This document shows, piece by piece, positions 17,339 through 25,962 of a stretch of 64,000 nucleotides of DNA. The notes below the pieces were generated by a model. The model saw only the letters and a program-made list of their open reading frames with translations. It was not told the DNA's origin and ran no database searches. The position numbers and the translations under genes were made by a program. Positions within the stretch are counted from its first letter, which is position 1, and each line of letters begins with the position of its first letter. Source of the DNA: Marixanthomonas ophiurae (GTDB lineage Bacteria; Bacteroidota; Bacteroidia; Flavobacteriales; Flavobacteriaceae); NCBI RefSeq assembly GCF_003413745.1, contig NZ_QVID01000002.1:496001-560000 (forward strand). Direction: 5' to 3'.

Positions 17339-18715
17339 TTATAAATGAATTACTTCACCATAAGCAGCAGCAGTTGCTTCCATCACCGCTTCACTCATGG
17401 TTGGGTGTGGGTGTACTGCTTTTAATACTTCGTGTCCTGTAGTTTCTAGCTTTCTACCTAAAACGGCTTCAGCGATCATATCGGTTACACCGGCACCAAT
17501 CATATGGCAACCTAACCACTCACCGTATTTAGCATCGTAAATTACTTTTACGAAACCATCTTTTGTTCCTGCAGCACTGGCTTTACCACTAGCCGAAAAC
17601 GGGAACTTACCAATTTTAAGCTCGTAACCAGCTTCTTTAGCTTGTTTCTCTGTCATACCAACACTTGCAATTTCAGGAGTTGCATAGGTACAACCTGGGA
17701 TGTTTCCGTAGTCAATAGGTTCTACGTTCATTCCAGAAATTTTTTCGACACATGTAATTCCTTCAGCAGAAGCAACGTGTGCTAAAGCTTGCCCGGGAAC
17801 AGCATCACCAATAGCGTAGTACCCAGGAATGTTGGTTTGGTAATAATCGTTTACCATAATCTTACCTTTATCGGTAACTATGCCAACGTCTTCCAAGCCA
17901 ATATTTTCAATATTTGCGGCAATACCAACTGCGGAAAGTACAACGTCTGCTTCAAGGGTTTCTTCGCCTTTTTTGGTTTTTACAGTTGCTTTTATCGTTT
18001 TACCAGAGGTGTCAACTTTTTCTACAGAAGAATTAGTCATCACCTTAATTCCAGCTTTTTTAAACGATTTTTCAAACTGCTTTGAAACGTCTTCGTCTTC
18101 CAAGGGAACCAAATTTGGTAAAAATTCTACGATGGTAACTTCGGTACCCATTGCGTTATAAAAATGAGCAAATTCAACACCAATGGCACCACTACCTACA
18201 ACAATCATCTTTTTAGGCTGCTTGTCTAATGACATAGCTTCACGATACCCGATTACTTTTTTGCCATCTTGTTTAAGATTAGGTAGCTCACGAGAACGCG
18301 CTCCGGTTGCAATGATAATATGATCGGCTGTATATTCTTTTCCATCAACATCAACCTTTTTACCGGGTTTTAGTTTTCCGAAACCATCAATAACGTCAAT
18401 TTTATTTTTCTTCATCAAGAACTGAACACCTTTACTCATGCCGTTTGCAACGCCACGGCTACGTTCAATTACTTTTCCGAAGTCTTTATCTGCACCTTTT
18501 ACCGTAAGACCATAGTCTTCAGCGTGGTTTAGATAATCAAAAACCTGCGCACTTTTTAATAGTGCTTTAGTTGGGATACAACCCCAGTTAAGGCAAACGC
18601 CTCCAAGGCTTTCTTTTTCAATAACAGCTGTTTTTAAGCCTAATTGTGAAGCCCTGATTGCAGCAACATAGCCTCCGGGACCACTTCCTAAAACGATTAC
18701 GTCGTATTTACTCAT
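17339..18715 (-). CDS. lpdA: Dihydrolipoyl dehydrogenase (E3)
   Basis: A 458-residue FAD-dependent disulfide oxidoreductase that reoxidises lipoamide in pyruvate, 2-oxoglutarate or glycine-cleavage complexes. The FAD GxGxxG motif is VLGSGPGGYVAAI. The redox pair is C41/C46 in GGVCLNWGCIPTK. The NAD motif is VVGSGAIGVEFAHF, and the C-terminal catalytic His-Glu pair lies in VHPHPTMSEAVMEA. The protein has no lipoyl domain. No E1 or E2 gene is adjacent, so it is a free-standing E3. Confidence 0.93.
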   Translation of the reverse strand: MSKYDVIVLGSGPGGYVAAIRASQLGLKTAVIEKESLGGVCLNWGCIPTKALLKSAQVFDYLNHAEDYGLTVKGADKDFGKVIERSRGVANGMSKGVQFLMKKNKIDVIDGFGKLKPGKKVDVDGKEYTADHIIIATGARSRELPNLKQDGKKVIGYREAMSLDKQPKKMIVVGSGAIGVEFAHFYNAMGTEVTIVEFLPNLVPLEDEDVSKQFEKSFKKAGIKVMTNSSVEKVDTSGKTIKATVKTKKGEETLEADVVLSAVGIAANIENIGLEDVGIVTDKGKIMVNDYYQTNIPGYYAIGDAVPGQALAHVASAEGITCVEKISGMNVEPIDYGNIPGCTYATPEIASVGMTEKQAKEAGYELKIGKFPFSASGKASAAGTKDGFVKVIYDAKYGEWLGCHMIGAGVTDMIAEAVLGRKLETTGHEVLKAVHPHPTMSEAVMEATAAAYGEVIHL

Positions 18716-18771
18716 TTCGTTGTTTTATGTCGTTATTTTGAAGCTACGAATTTACAAAATGTTAGGGGTAC

Positions 18772-18830
18772 GTGCTAAAAAAAGAGGCATCAAATTCCAA
18801 ATTTTGATAATTTGGAACCTAATGCCATCT
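18772..18830 (-). terminator. Long hairpin terminator after the msrB pair
   Basis: On the minus strand a two-tier hairpin (GGCAT / ATGCC outer, TTCCAAATT / AATTTGGAA inner, 4x4 internal loop, five-base apical loop) is followed by TCTTTTTTTA. It lies 20 bases after the stop of the cytoplasmic msrB. Confidence 0.8.
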
Positions 18831-18848
18831 CCATTCATGGAAAGAATG

Positions 18849-19250
18849 TTATTTTTCGTCAAAATCCACTGAAAGGGAATTCACACAAAATCGCTGTCCA
18901 GTTTCGGAAGGACCGTCATTGAAAACATGACCTAAGTGGCTTCCGCATGTAGCGCATAGAATTTCGGTGCGAATCATTCCTAAAGAAGTATCACGCACAT
19001 ATTCTACAGCGCCATCAATGGCTTCGTCAAAAGAAGGCCATCCACAGTTGCTTTCAAACTTGCTATCACTATTAAATAGCGGTGTGTTGCAAGCACCACA
19101 TTTATAAGTACCATCTTCAAAGTGAACATTATACTTTCCCGTATGCGGACGTTCGGTACCGGCTTCACGAAGAATGCGGTAACGCTCGTCACCTAGCTCT
19201 TCTCGCCATTCAGTTTCGCTTTTTTGTATAGAATACTTATTATTGCTCAT
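18849..19250 (-). CDS. msrB: Peptide-methionine (R)-S-oxide reductase MsrB, cytoplasmic
   Basis: A 133-residue enzyme that reduces methionine-R-sulfoxide in proteins. Structural zinc ligands are C51/C54 (CGACNTPL) and C99/C102 (CATCGSHLGHVFNDGP). The catalytic Cys is C122 (GQRFCVNSLSVDF), with C69 in the CGWPSF position as the likely resolving residue. There is no signal peptide. It overlaps the upstream msrB by 11 bases and is translationally coupled to it, so one operon protects two compartments. Confidence 0.93.
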   Translation of the reverse strand: MSNNKYSIQKSETEWREELGDERYRILREAGTERPHTGKYNVHFEDGTYKCGACNTPLFNSDSKFESNCGWPSFDEAIDGAVEYVRDTSLGMIRTEILCATCGSHLGHVFNDGPSETGQRFCVNSLSVDFDEK

Positions 19251-19725
19251 CTTTTGCTGGTATAAAGTCTAAAGCGGCCCCATTAATACAGTGTCTTTTT
19301 CCCGTGGTTTCCTGAGGGCCATCGTTAAAAACGTGCCCTAAGTGACCACCACAAGTAGCACAATGCTCTTCATTACGGCTGTATCCTAATTTATTGTCGG
19401 TTGAAAATTCTACGTTCCCTTCGATAAACCGATCAAAACTGGGCCATCCGGTTCCGCTTTTAAATTTGTTTTCGCTTTTATATAAAGGTGTTCCACAAGC
19501 AGCACAAACGTATGTTCCTTTTTCTTTATTGCTATTTAATTCGCTTGAAAAGGGACGCTCGGTTGCTGCTTTACGGAGTACTTGATATTCCATATCGGTA
19601 AGCTCTGCTTTCCATTCAGCATCTGTTTTGGTAACCTCGTATTCTTTTTGTTCTTTTTTATCTTGTGCTTTAGAGTTGCAACTTATCAATACTAAGCTAC
19701 ACACTAAAAAAATGATCTTTTTCAT
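19240..19725 (-). CDS. msrB: Lipoprotein peptide-methionine (R)-S-oxide reductase MsrB
   Basis: A 161-residue MsrB with a lipoprotein signal peptide (MKKIIFLVCSLVLISC, lipidated Cys16), hence envelope-located. Zinc ligands are C74/C77 and C122/C125. The catalytic Cys is C146 in KRHCINGAALDF. Unlike its neighbour it has Thr-Gly-Trp (GTGWPSF) where the other has Cys-Gly-Trp, so the usual resolving Cys is missing and its recycling partner may differ. It is the first gene of the two-gene msrB unit. Confidence 0.92.
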   Translation of the reverse strand: MKKIIFLVCSLVLISCNSKAQDKKEQKEYEVTKTDAEWKAELTDMEYQVLRKAATERPFSSELNSNKEKGTYVCAACGTPLYKSENKFKSGTGWPSFDRFIEGNVEFSTDNKLGYSRNEEHCATCGGHLGHVFNDGPQETTGKRHCINGAALDFIPAKDEQ

Positions 19726-19728
19726 AGT

Positions 19729-19870
19729 TTAATTTTCAAGATTAATGATTTCAATTTCTGAGTTGCTCATGATGTCACTCATTGTCAAATCCGCAGTTGC
19801 AAATTCAGCTGGGACGATGGCAATTCTAAATATTTGGTCGTTTTGATAGTCTGAACCTAACTGTGAAAAT
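19729..19870 (-). pseudogene. Truncated duplicate of the collagen-like lipoprotein 3' end
   Basis: Directly after the stop of the lipoprotein gene, in the +1 frame, lies an open stretch reading FSQLGSDYQNDQIFRIAIVP, then AEFATADLTMSD and INLEN before a TAA at 19731-19729. It matches the lipoprotein's own C-terminus (DFTDNETFRFVVVPAEFADAKMSMDEAIETF) over about 35 residues. There is no start codon or 5' part. It is either what remains of a second tandem gene after deletion or the true old 3' end cut off by a frameshift. I judge it non-coding. Confidence 0.75.
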
Positions 19871-20359
19871 TTATAATTGAATGTTAAAAGTTTCAATAGC
19901 TTCGTCCATGCTCATTTTTGCATCTGCAAATTCTGCTGGTACGACAACAAAACGGAATGTTTCATTATCTGTAAAATCTGTAGAAAGTGTTTGCGGATCA
20001 TAATCACCATCTATTATAACCTGAACGTCTATAAAAGTTTGCAAGTGAAGGTATTGAATAACTTCTCCATTACCTAAATAGAAATTATTTGGAAGCTGTG
20101 TCCATACGTCAAAACCATCTTCATCTACATCTTCTAAACGATATGCTAATACAGCATCACTTTCAAAGACTTCAAAAGGATAAGCTATTCGATCTGTCTG
20201 ATATAAATTATTTTGAGTATTTAACTGAAGTGTAGTTGTTACTTCAAAAGTTTGTGCCAAAAAATCATCTCCCGGAGGTCCAGCAGGTCCTGGGTCGCCT
20301 TCACATGATGAAAATAAAAAAGTAGTGGAAAGCGCTAAAAATAAGAGTATCTGTTTCAT
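19871..20359 (-). CDS. Collagen-like Gly-rich lipoprotein
   Basis: A 162-residue lipoprotein (MKQILLFLALSTTFLFSSC, lipidated Cys19). Just after the Cys comes a short collagen-like stretch EGDPGPAGPPGDDF. The rest is a beta-rich domain with FRFVVVPAEFADAKM near the end. This arrangement is a common flavobacterial family of unknown function. A second, shifted copy of its 3' end follows immediately (see the pseudogene at 19729-19870). It is monocistronic, divergent from the M48 lipoprotein gene. Confidence 0.78.
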   Translation of the reverse strand: MKQILLFLALSTTFLFSSCEGDPGPAGPPGDDFLAQTFEVTTTLQLNTQNNLYQTDRIAYPFEVFESDAVLAYRLEDVDEDGFDVWTQLPNNFYLGNGEVIQYLHLQTFIDVQVIIDGDYDPQTLSTDFTDNETFRFVVVPAEFADAKMSMDEAIETFNIQL

Positions 20360-20447
20360 AATTTGTTTGTTTTAATTGTAATATATCAAAAGCTATTCCA
20401 GTTTTTATATAAATTTTAATAAAAAGCAGTAGTTTTATTTTTAACTT

Positions 20448-20455
20448 TAAATTTG
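20448..20455 (+). promoter_or_regulatory. Candidate -7 element (TAAATTTG) for the M48 gene
   Basis: TAAATTTG fits TAnnTTTG and lies 19 bases before the ATG. No clear -33 TTTG is visible. Confidence 0.4.
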
Positions 20456-20474
20456 AAATGTAAAAAAACATACA

Positions 20475-21293
20475 ATGAATTATAAAAAAACACTATCCTT
20501 ACTAACAGTACTTATTTTTGCTGTAGCCTGTAGTACCAATCCGTTTACAGGAAAAAAGACCTTAGCATTGGTACCTAACTCACAGATATTACCGATGGCC
20601 TTTCAGCAATATGACCAGTTTTTAACTGAGAATAAAGTTGTTAAAGGGACTGCGGATGCTCGAATGATTCAAAATGTAGGTCAAAAAATTGCTGCAGCTT
20701 CCGAGCGTTACTTAACTGCAAATGGATACGCTGGTTACTTAAAAAATTACCGTTGGGAATATACTTTGGTGCAAGACGATGCTGTAAATGCATGGTGTAT
20801 GCCAGGTGGGAAAATAGTGTTTTATACTGGTATTTTACCCGTTACCCAAAATGAAGCAGGTGTAGCAGCCGTTATGGGGCACGAGGTGGCACATGCATTG
20901 GCCAATCACGGACAACAACGCATGAGCGCTGGGCAGTTACAACAATTAGGAGCTGTAGCAGGAAACTTGGCATTGGCCAAAAATCCTGAAAATCAACAAT
21001 TATTTAATCAATATTATGGCGTTGGAACCCAAGTGGGAGTTATGTTACCATTTAGCCGAAGCAATGAGACCGAAGCCGATAAAATAGGCCTAACTTTAAT
21101 GGCCATTGCTGGTTATGAGCCTGCAGTAGCAGCAGATTTATGGCAGCGCATGCAACAACAAGGAGGCGGAGCACCACCAGAAATATTAAGTACCCACCCA
21201 TCTAACGATACTCGTATTAGAAATATACAAAGTTGGGCAGCTGGTGCAAAAGCAGAAGCTCGCAAATTTGGTGTTACTACTTTTCAGAAATAA
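20475..21293 (+). CDS. M48 family metallopeptidase lipoprotein (BepA/LoiP-like)
   Basis: A 272-residue periplasm-facing lipoprotein protease. The signal peptide MNYKKTLSLLTVLIFAVAC gives lipidated Cys19. The zinc site is H136-E137-x-x-H140 in GHEVAHALANH, with the third ligand E200 in NETEADKIGL. The N-terminal TNPFTGKKTLALVP and the C-terminal STHPSNDTRI are classic for the family, which clears misfolded or stalled outer-membrane proteins. It is single-gene, with its own terminator at 21326-21360. Confidence 0.92.
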   Translation: MNYKKTLSLLTVLIFAVACSTNPFTGKKTLALVPNSQILPMAFQQYDQFLTENKVVKGTADARMIQNVGQKIAAASERYLTANGYAGYLKNYRWEYTLVQDDAVNAWCMPGGKIVFYTGILPVTQNEAGVAAVMGHEVAHALANHGQQRMSAGQLQQLGAVAGNLALAKNPENQQLFNQYYGVGTQVGVMLPFSRSNETEADKIGLTLMAIAGYEPAVAADLWQRMQQQGGGAPPEILSTHPSNDTRIRNIQSWAAGAKAEARKFGVTTFQK

Positions 21294-21325
21294 GTTTTTA
21301 AAAAGAATAAATTCAAGTAATTTAG

Positions 21326-21360
21326 TCCCGTTCAGATAGTAATTTGAACGGGATTTTTTA
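21326..21360 (+). terminator. Intrinsic terminator after the M48 gene
   Basis: TCCCGTTCA (21326-21334) pairs with TGAACGGGA (21345-21353), followed by TTTTTTA. Confidence 0.88.
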
Positions 21361-21377
21361 TTCGTAAAAATTAAAAT

Positions 21378-22706
21378 ATGACCAACTTACCAAAGGGTAG
21401 CAAGAAACTCCTGAATGCTTGGGCTGTTTACGACTGGGCCAACTCAGTTTATAACTTAGTGATTTCCTCGGCTATTTTCCCCATTTTTTATGGTGCCTTG
21501 ACACTTGTAAAAGATGAAAATGGTAAGATATTGGACGATACCGTTACTTTTTTAGGGTTTGATTTTAATAACGATACACTTATTAGCTATGTTACTGCAG
21601 CTGCTTTTTTAGTGGTTTCTATTTTAAGTCCGTTGTTAAGTGGGGTTGCTGATTATGTAGGCAATAAGAAAATTTTCATGAAGTTTTTCTGTTATCTGGG
21701 AGCTGTTTCGTGTATTGGTCTCTTTTGGTTTTCTTTAGACCATTTATGGTTTGGATTGTTGTGTTACTTTTTAGCTCTGATTGGGTTTTGGGCTAGTTTG
21801 GTTTTTTATAATTCATATTTACCAGATATAGCTTTTCCCGAACAGCAAGATAAAATTAGTGCTAAAGGGTACTCTTTAGGATATATTGGAAGTGTAATCC
21901 TTTTGTGTGTTTGTTTAGCCATGATTTTAATGTATGATACTTTTGGATTTGAAGATGAAGGATTACCTACACGGTTATCATTTGTATTGACAGGAGTATG
22001 GTGGATTGGGTTCAGTCAGTACACGTATTATTATCTTCCTAAGGGAAACAAAAAACAAAAATTTACAAAACACCTTCTTTTCAATGGGTTTAAAGAATTA
22101 AAGAAAATTTGGAATAATCTAGGCGAAAACAAAAGTCTAAAACGTTATCTCACCGCTTTCTTTGTATATAGTATGGCAGTACAAACTATTATGTTGGTCG
22201 CTACCTATTTTGGAATTGAAGAATTAGATTGAGGCGAAACCGACGTAACCGTTGGGTTAATAGTAAGTATACTATTAATACAATTAGTAGCTGTTTTAGG
22301 AGCCTTTTTAACGTCTCGTGCTTCTGCAAAATTTGGAAATATCAATACGTTAATTGTTTTGAATATTATTTGGATTTGCATCTGTATATACGCTTATTCC
22401 ATAACGACACCTGAACAGTTTTATGTTACAGCAGGGTTTGTAGGTTTGGTGATGGGCGGAATTCAGTCACTCTCGCGTTCAACCTATTCCAAATTAATCC
22501 CTGAAGGAGCAGTCGATACGGCTTCCTATTTTAGCTTTTATGATGTGGCTGAAAAAATCGGGATTGTAATCGGGATGTTTAGTTACGGCTTTGTGGCACA
22601 AGTAACAGGTAGCATTCGGTATGCAATATTGTTTTTTATATTATTTTTTGTGGTAGGACTTGTATTGTTGTTTCGCGTGCCACGAAACGTGAAAGTTTCA
22701 GAATAA
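21378..22706 (+). pseudogene. MFS transporter (UMF1/Atg22-like) interrupted by one in-frame TGA
   Basis: The reading frame encodes a 442-residue, about 12-helix transporter but carries a single TGA at 22230-22232. The first 284 codons begin with LNAWAVYDWANSVYNLVISS, the N-terminal signature of the Atg22-like UMF1 family. After the TGA the same frame continues without a break: GETDVTVGLIVSILLIQLVA, then GGIQSLSRSTYSKLIPEG, a conserved loop. TGG to TGA is the simplest explanation, since Asp-Trp-Gly would suit the loop. There is no other damage, so the loss is recent, a sequencing error, or read through. As written, helices after about residue 284 are not made in frame. Confidence 0.85.
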
Positions 22707-22707
22707 A

Positions 22708-22751
22708 GAAAATCCTAAAAAGAATGGTTAAAATATCTTTTTAGGATTTGT
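22708..22751. terminator. Intrinsic terminator after the MFS gene
   Basis: A 14-bp perfect arm, AAATCCTAAAAAGA (22710-22723) with TCTTTTTAGGATTT (22736-22749), is AT-rich with a 12-base loop. Confidence 0.65.
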
Positions 22752-22771
22752 ATTTAATTTTCATAGTGTTG

Positions 22772-22814
22772 GTGTCTGAGTGTCCTGACAATAGGAGGTA
22801 AGTATTGAAGACAC
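22772..22814. repeat. Dispersed 43-nt hairpin repeat, copy 1
   Basis: This copy is 43 nt long and can fold with outer arm GTGTCT / AGACAC and inner arm CAATA / TATTG. It matches copy 2 at 30363-30405 at all but seven positions with no gaps. It lies between convergent genes. Most of the differences between copies are paired changes that keep the stems. Confidence 0.8.
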
Positions 22815-22824
22815 ATAATGTAAA

Positions 22825-23559
22825 CTACATCGATTTAATCGATCCGCTTCCCAAAACTTTGGTGTCACTTTTTGATGGATTTCCTTTATAAGAAATATCG
22901 CCTGATCCGTTTACCCGAGCTTTTATACTTTGTTTTGCTGAAACGGTTGCATCACCAGAACCAGAAATATATACTTCGGTGGCATTAGCTTCAAAATTTC
23001 TACCGTCAAAATCACCACTACCACTAAGTTTCAATTCAAAATCACTAGTGCTTCCATTTAGCTTCATATCCCCAGAACCCACTATCTTTGCATTCAATGA
23101 ACTTGACTCCACATTCAAAATAATATCGCCAGAGCCTATTAGGCTTGTTTCAAAATTATTGGTTTTAATTTTTTTAGTAGAAGTAATATCGCCAGAACCA
23201 ACTAATTTTACTTCAGAAAGATCCTGAAACGGAACTATTATGTCAATTCCTTTTTTAGTGCTAATGGAATGTCCTTTTTTTACTGAAATTGTCAAGGTAT
23301 TTCCACTTGTACTAATATCTAAATGTTCGTGTATATTGTTATCTGTTGAAACGGTAATGGAACCCTCTTTGCCACTAACAAAGGTTACATCCATAGATCC
23401 AGTTACGTGTATGTTGTCATAATCACCTGTTGAAACGGTTTTCGTGGTTACATTTCCATTTCCTTTAACTTTTGAATTGTTCCAGTTCTGAGCAATTGCC
23501 TGTTGTGTTGTTATTGACAGTAAGAAGACAATAAGTATGCTTTTTGTTAGTGTTTTCAT
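22825..23559 (-). CDS. Head GIN domain protein (DUF2807, putative auto-adhesin)
   Basis: A 244-residue exported protein (signal peptide to about 23, IAQNWNN). The body is a repetitive right-handed beta-helix-like domain with recurring SGSGD / LSGSGDFDG / VNGSGDISY units, the hallmark of the DUF2807 head GIN domain. It is the last gene of the sigma / anti-sigma operon and lies 14 nt after the DUF4097-like gene. The family is linked to cell-surface functions downstream of ECF factors, but the molecular function is not known to me. Confidence 0.85.
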   Translation of the reverse strand: MKTLTKSILIVFLLSITTQQAIAQNWNNSKVKGNGNVTTKTVSTGDYDNIHVTGSMDVTFVSGKEGSITVSTDNNIHEHLDISTSGNTLTISVKKGHSISTKKGIDIIVPFQDLSEVKLVGSGDITSTKKIKTNNFETSLIGSGDIILNVESSSLNAKIVGSGDMKLNGSTSDFELKLSGSGDFDGRNFEANATEVYISGSGDATVSAKQSIKARVNGSGDISYKGNPSKSDTKVLGSGSIKSM

Positions 23560-23573
23560 ATGTTTGTTTGGTT

Positions 23574-24662
23574 TTAGTTTTTATTAAAAGTAACTCCGCC
23601 ATAATCGGAATTTATATGTACAGTATTTCCAGAGTTTTGTGTTCCGTGATAACCACTATAATTTCTACTGCTATAATCTTTGGATGATTTTAAAACGGTT
23701 ACATCTTCTTCGCCTTTTAAGCTAGCATAGGATAAATCTACGACGAAATCAAAATTATAACCGCTATCAAACCCAAGTTTAATACCTGTGTAATCTGCTT
23801 TTATAGTGACATCTTTTGCAGTATTTGTGATATTTTCTATTCTAATAGATCCATAACCAGTGTTTAAATTTATTGAGCCTGTTACGGTTTCTATTTGATT
23901 ATTTACATAATCACCTTTCCCTATTACTTTTTGTGCTTTCCCTATAATTACTTTTCCGTAATCGCAATTATAGTTAATGCTTTGAGCTTCTAAAATTTCA
24001 GACTTTGTATAATCTGCGGTTAACTCTAAACGTTCCGTTTTTTCTAAGGTAAACCCTGAATAATCTGCGTTAATACGGCCGCTTTTCATATAACCAATAG
24101 TAGATTTATCTGTATAATCAAAAGTAAGGGAGTTATCATCTGCCAATAGTTCACCAATGATTAATTGACCATAATCACAGTTTATTTTGGCGTTACCTTT
24201 AAGTTTATTGATATGGATGGCGCCATAATCATTATTCAAATCTACTGTATTTGTAATAGGCAGTTTAATGGAATAATTGACTTCTACTGAAACATTATTT
24301 TTATTATTGCTTCCCCACCAGCTCCAGCCAGACTTTTTTTCGTTAAAAATAGTTTTGGCAGTTACTAATGAAGCATTTCCGCTAAGCTCGATATTAATTT
24401 CTTCGAGCCGTTCATTAACTTTTTCTTCATTATCGCCGTTGGTTTTAATGGTAACTTCTATAACCGTTCGGTTTTCGGTCCAGGTTACAATATCTATGTT
24501 TCCATAACTGTTATTCACAGTAAGACCGGCACCTGAGTTTACATTAAATTCTTTTTTGACGGTCTTCTCTTTGGTGTATTTTCCTTTCATTTTACCATTT
24601 GTGGCCATAGCCAATGCGGGTAGCAATAAAAGAAAAAGTAGTGTTTTAGATTGTATTTTCAT
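23574..24662 (-). CDS. DUF4097-like exported adhesin-type protein
   Basis: A 362-residue exported protein (MKIQSKTLLFLLLLPALAMA). The mature part is a repeated beta-solenoid with recurring Tyr-Gly units: NNSYGNIDIVTW, NDYGAIHINKL, CDYGQLIIGEL, TGYGSIRIEN, SDYGGVTF. The pattern fits the DUF4097 / DUF2807 adhesin superfamily. Its ATG overlaps the 3' end of the anti-sigma-like gene by 17 bases. The operon order sigma, anti-sigma-like, two solenoid proteins suggests an envelope-stress or surface module. It has no catalytic motif. Confidence 0.78.
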   Translation of the reverse strand: MKIQSKTLLFLLLLPALAMATNGKMKGKYTKEKTVKKEFNVNSGAGLTVNNSYGNIDIVTWTENRTVIEVTIKTNGDNEEKVNERLEEINIELSGNASLVTAKTIFNEKKSGWSWWGSNNKNNVSVEVNYSIKLPITNTVDLNNDYGAIHINKLKGNAKINCDYGQLIIGELLADDNSLTFDYTDKSTIGYMKSGRINADYSGFTLEKTERLELTADYTKSEILEAQSINYNCDYGKVIIGKAQKVIGKGDYVNNQIETVTGSINLNTGYGSIRIENITNTAKDVTIKADYTGIKLGFDSGYNFDFVVDLSYASLKGEEDVTVLKSSKDYSSRNYSGYHGTQNSGNTVHINSDYGGVTFNKN

Positions 24663-25215
24663 TTCTATTCGCTTTAAGTGTTTTTATTTCTTCAATAGTT
24701 TTAATTACGTTTTCCAAAAGATCGATCCTGTTTTGGAAATTAGTAATCATCGCATAAATTACTCGCTTGTCATTTCCGCTTTCTGCGAGATCGCCTTTTA
24801 AGGTTTCATATTCTTTCTCGAGCACTTCTATTTGTGTTAGCGCGTCAGCAACCAGTTCTTTGGTTTCAGGGGTGTCAAAGCTTTTTAAAGTTTGCAACTC
24901 CTTATTAATTGCTGATGTAAAAAACGACTGTGTTTTTTCCATTTCTGGGGAAACACTAGCTAGATCACTAGCTTTTGCTTCATTATTCTGAAATAAAAAT
25001 CCGATAGCTATCAAAACAGCAATGGTAGCAGCAATGCTTATTGGTTTCCACCAGTTTCCTTTCTCAGTTTGTTTTTCTTTTGAAACATTTTTTTCTGCTT
25101 CCGTTTTTGCGTTCAGCTTCGCTAAAAACCTTTTTTGATGTCCTTGTGGCGTATCGTGCACGTCAAAATCTGTTCGGTTTTGTTCGAATAAAGTATCTAT
25201 ATCATCTTTTTTCAT
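24646..25215 (-). CDS. Single-pass membrane protein in anti-sigma position
   Basis: A protein of about 189 residues starting at ATG 25215 (MKKDDIDTLFEQNRTDFDVH). An upstream TTG would give a longer form, but that would lie inside the sigma gene. A cytoplasmic head of about 65 residues is followed by a membrane helix (SIAATIAVLIAIGFLF) and a periplasmic coiled-coil tail. The ATG overlaps the stop of the ECF sigma gene (ATGA), so it is translationally coupled. Position and topology say anti-sigma factor; I see no zinc HxxxCxxC motif, so it is not a ZAS type. Confidence 0.68.
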   Translation of the reverse strand: MKKDDIDTLFEQNRTDFDVHDTPQGHQKRFLAKLNAKTEAEKNVSKEKQTEKGNWWKPISIAATIAVLIAIGFLFQNNEAKASDLASVSPEMEKTQSFFTSAINKELQTLKSFDTPETKELVADALTQIEVLEKEYETLKGDLAESGNDKRVIYAMITNFQNRIDLLENVIKTIEEIKTLKANRNENTI

Positions 25216-25769
25216 GATGCAATTTTTAATTTTTTCCGTAAGCTTTCTTTGGCTCGTGAAACTAATGTTCTGCAATTTGCATAGGTAATATCCAATATTT
25301 CGCACATTTCTTCATAATCATATCCTTCAATTAAATGAAGTGTTAATACTTGTTGGTAGCTACTGTGCAAACTACTCATACAACTTAATACAGCTGCAGC
25401 CTTTTCATTGCTATAATCGTTTTCTGTAATTCCAGAAGTCGCTTCTACAGTTTCAGCAATGGTTTCATCTGGCAAATCGATAAAACGTTGTTGTTTTTTG
25501 TATTGTGAAATACTGTTATTTACAACAATGCGTTTTAACCAAGCTCCAAAAGTTGCTGTACCTTTAAAAGTGTCCAGCTTGCTGAAAGCAGTTATAAAAG
25601 ATTCTTGCATAATATCTTCTGCTTCTGCAGTATCTTTTACAATCCGCACGGCTACATTGTACATAGCACGTTGATAACGGTTGTACACTTCTAGTTGAGC
25701 TAAATGGTTTCCTTTTTTGCACAGCACTAATAACGAGTCAATATGTTGGTCGGTCAATGTCAAAAACAA
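25212..25769 (-). CDS. ECF-type RNA polymerase sigma factor (TTG start)
   Basis: A protein of about 185 residues with sigma-70 region 2 (LEVYNRYQRAMYNVAVRI, EDIMQESFITAFSKL, GTATFGAWLKRI) and region 4 (QVLTLHLIEGYDYEEMCEIL, NCRTLVSRAKESLRKKL). No ATG precedes region 2: TTG codons at 25769, 25763 and 25757 are the only options, with an in-frame TAA three codons upstream of the first. A TATCTTTA box on the minus strand, just upstream, is a candidate -7. It is the first gene of a four-gene operon with a membrane protein and two exported solenoid proteins, and probably controls it. Confidence 0.9.
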   Translation of the reverse strand: MFLTLTDQHIDSLLVLCKKGNHLAQLEVYNRYQRAMYNVAVRIVKDTAEAEDIMQESFITAFSKLDTFKGTATFGAWLKRIVVNNSISQYKKQQRFIDLPDETIAETVEATSGITENDYSNEKAAAVLSCMSSLHSSYQQVLTLHLIEGYDYEEMCEILDITYANCRTLVSRAKESLRKKLKIAS

Positions 25770-25962
25770 GCTTGTTTAATTTAAAGATAGGGATTGTTGC
25801 AATATGTTACAGTTGTGGTTAAAAAAGTTTTAAAAAAGGACTGTTTACAAGAACTAAGTAATTGGCATAACTATTGAATATTATAGTTTGAAGACCAATA
25901 GGCATAACGCTAAGCACTTGGTTTTCATAATAAGATGCATAAAGAAATATTTAAAAACAGCT

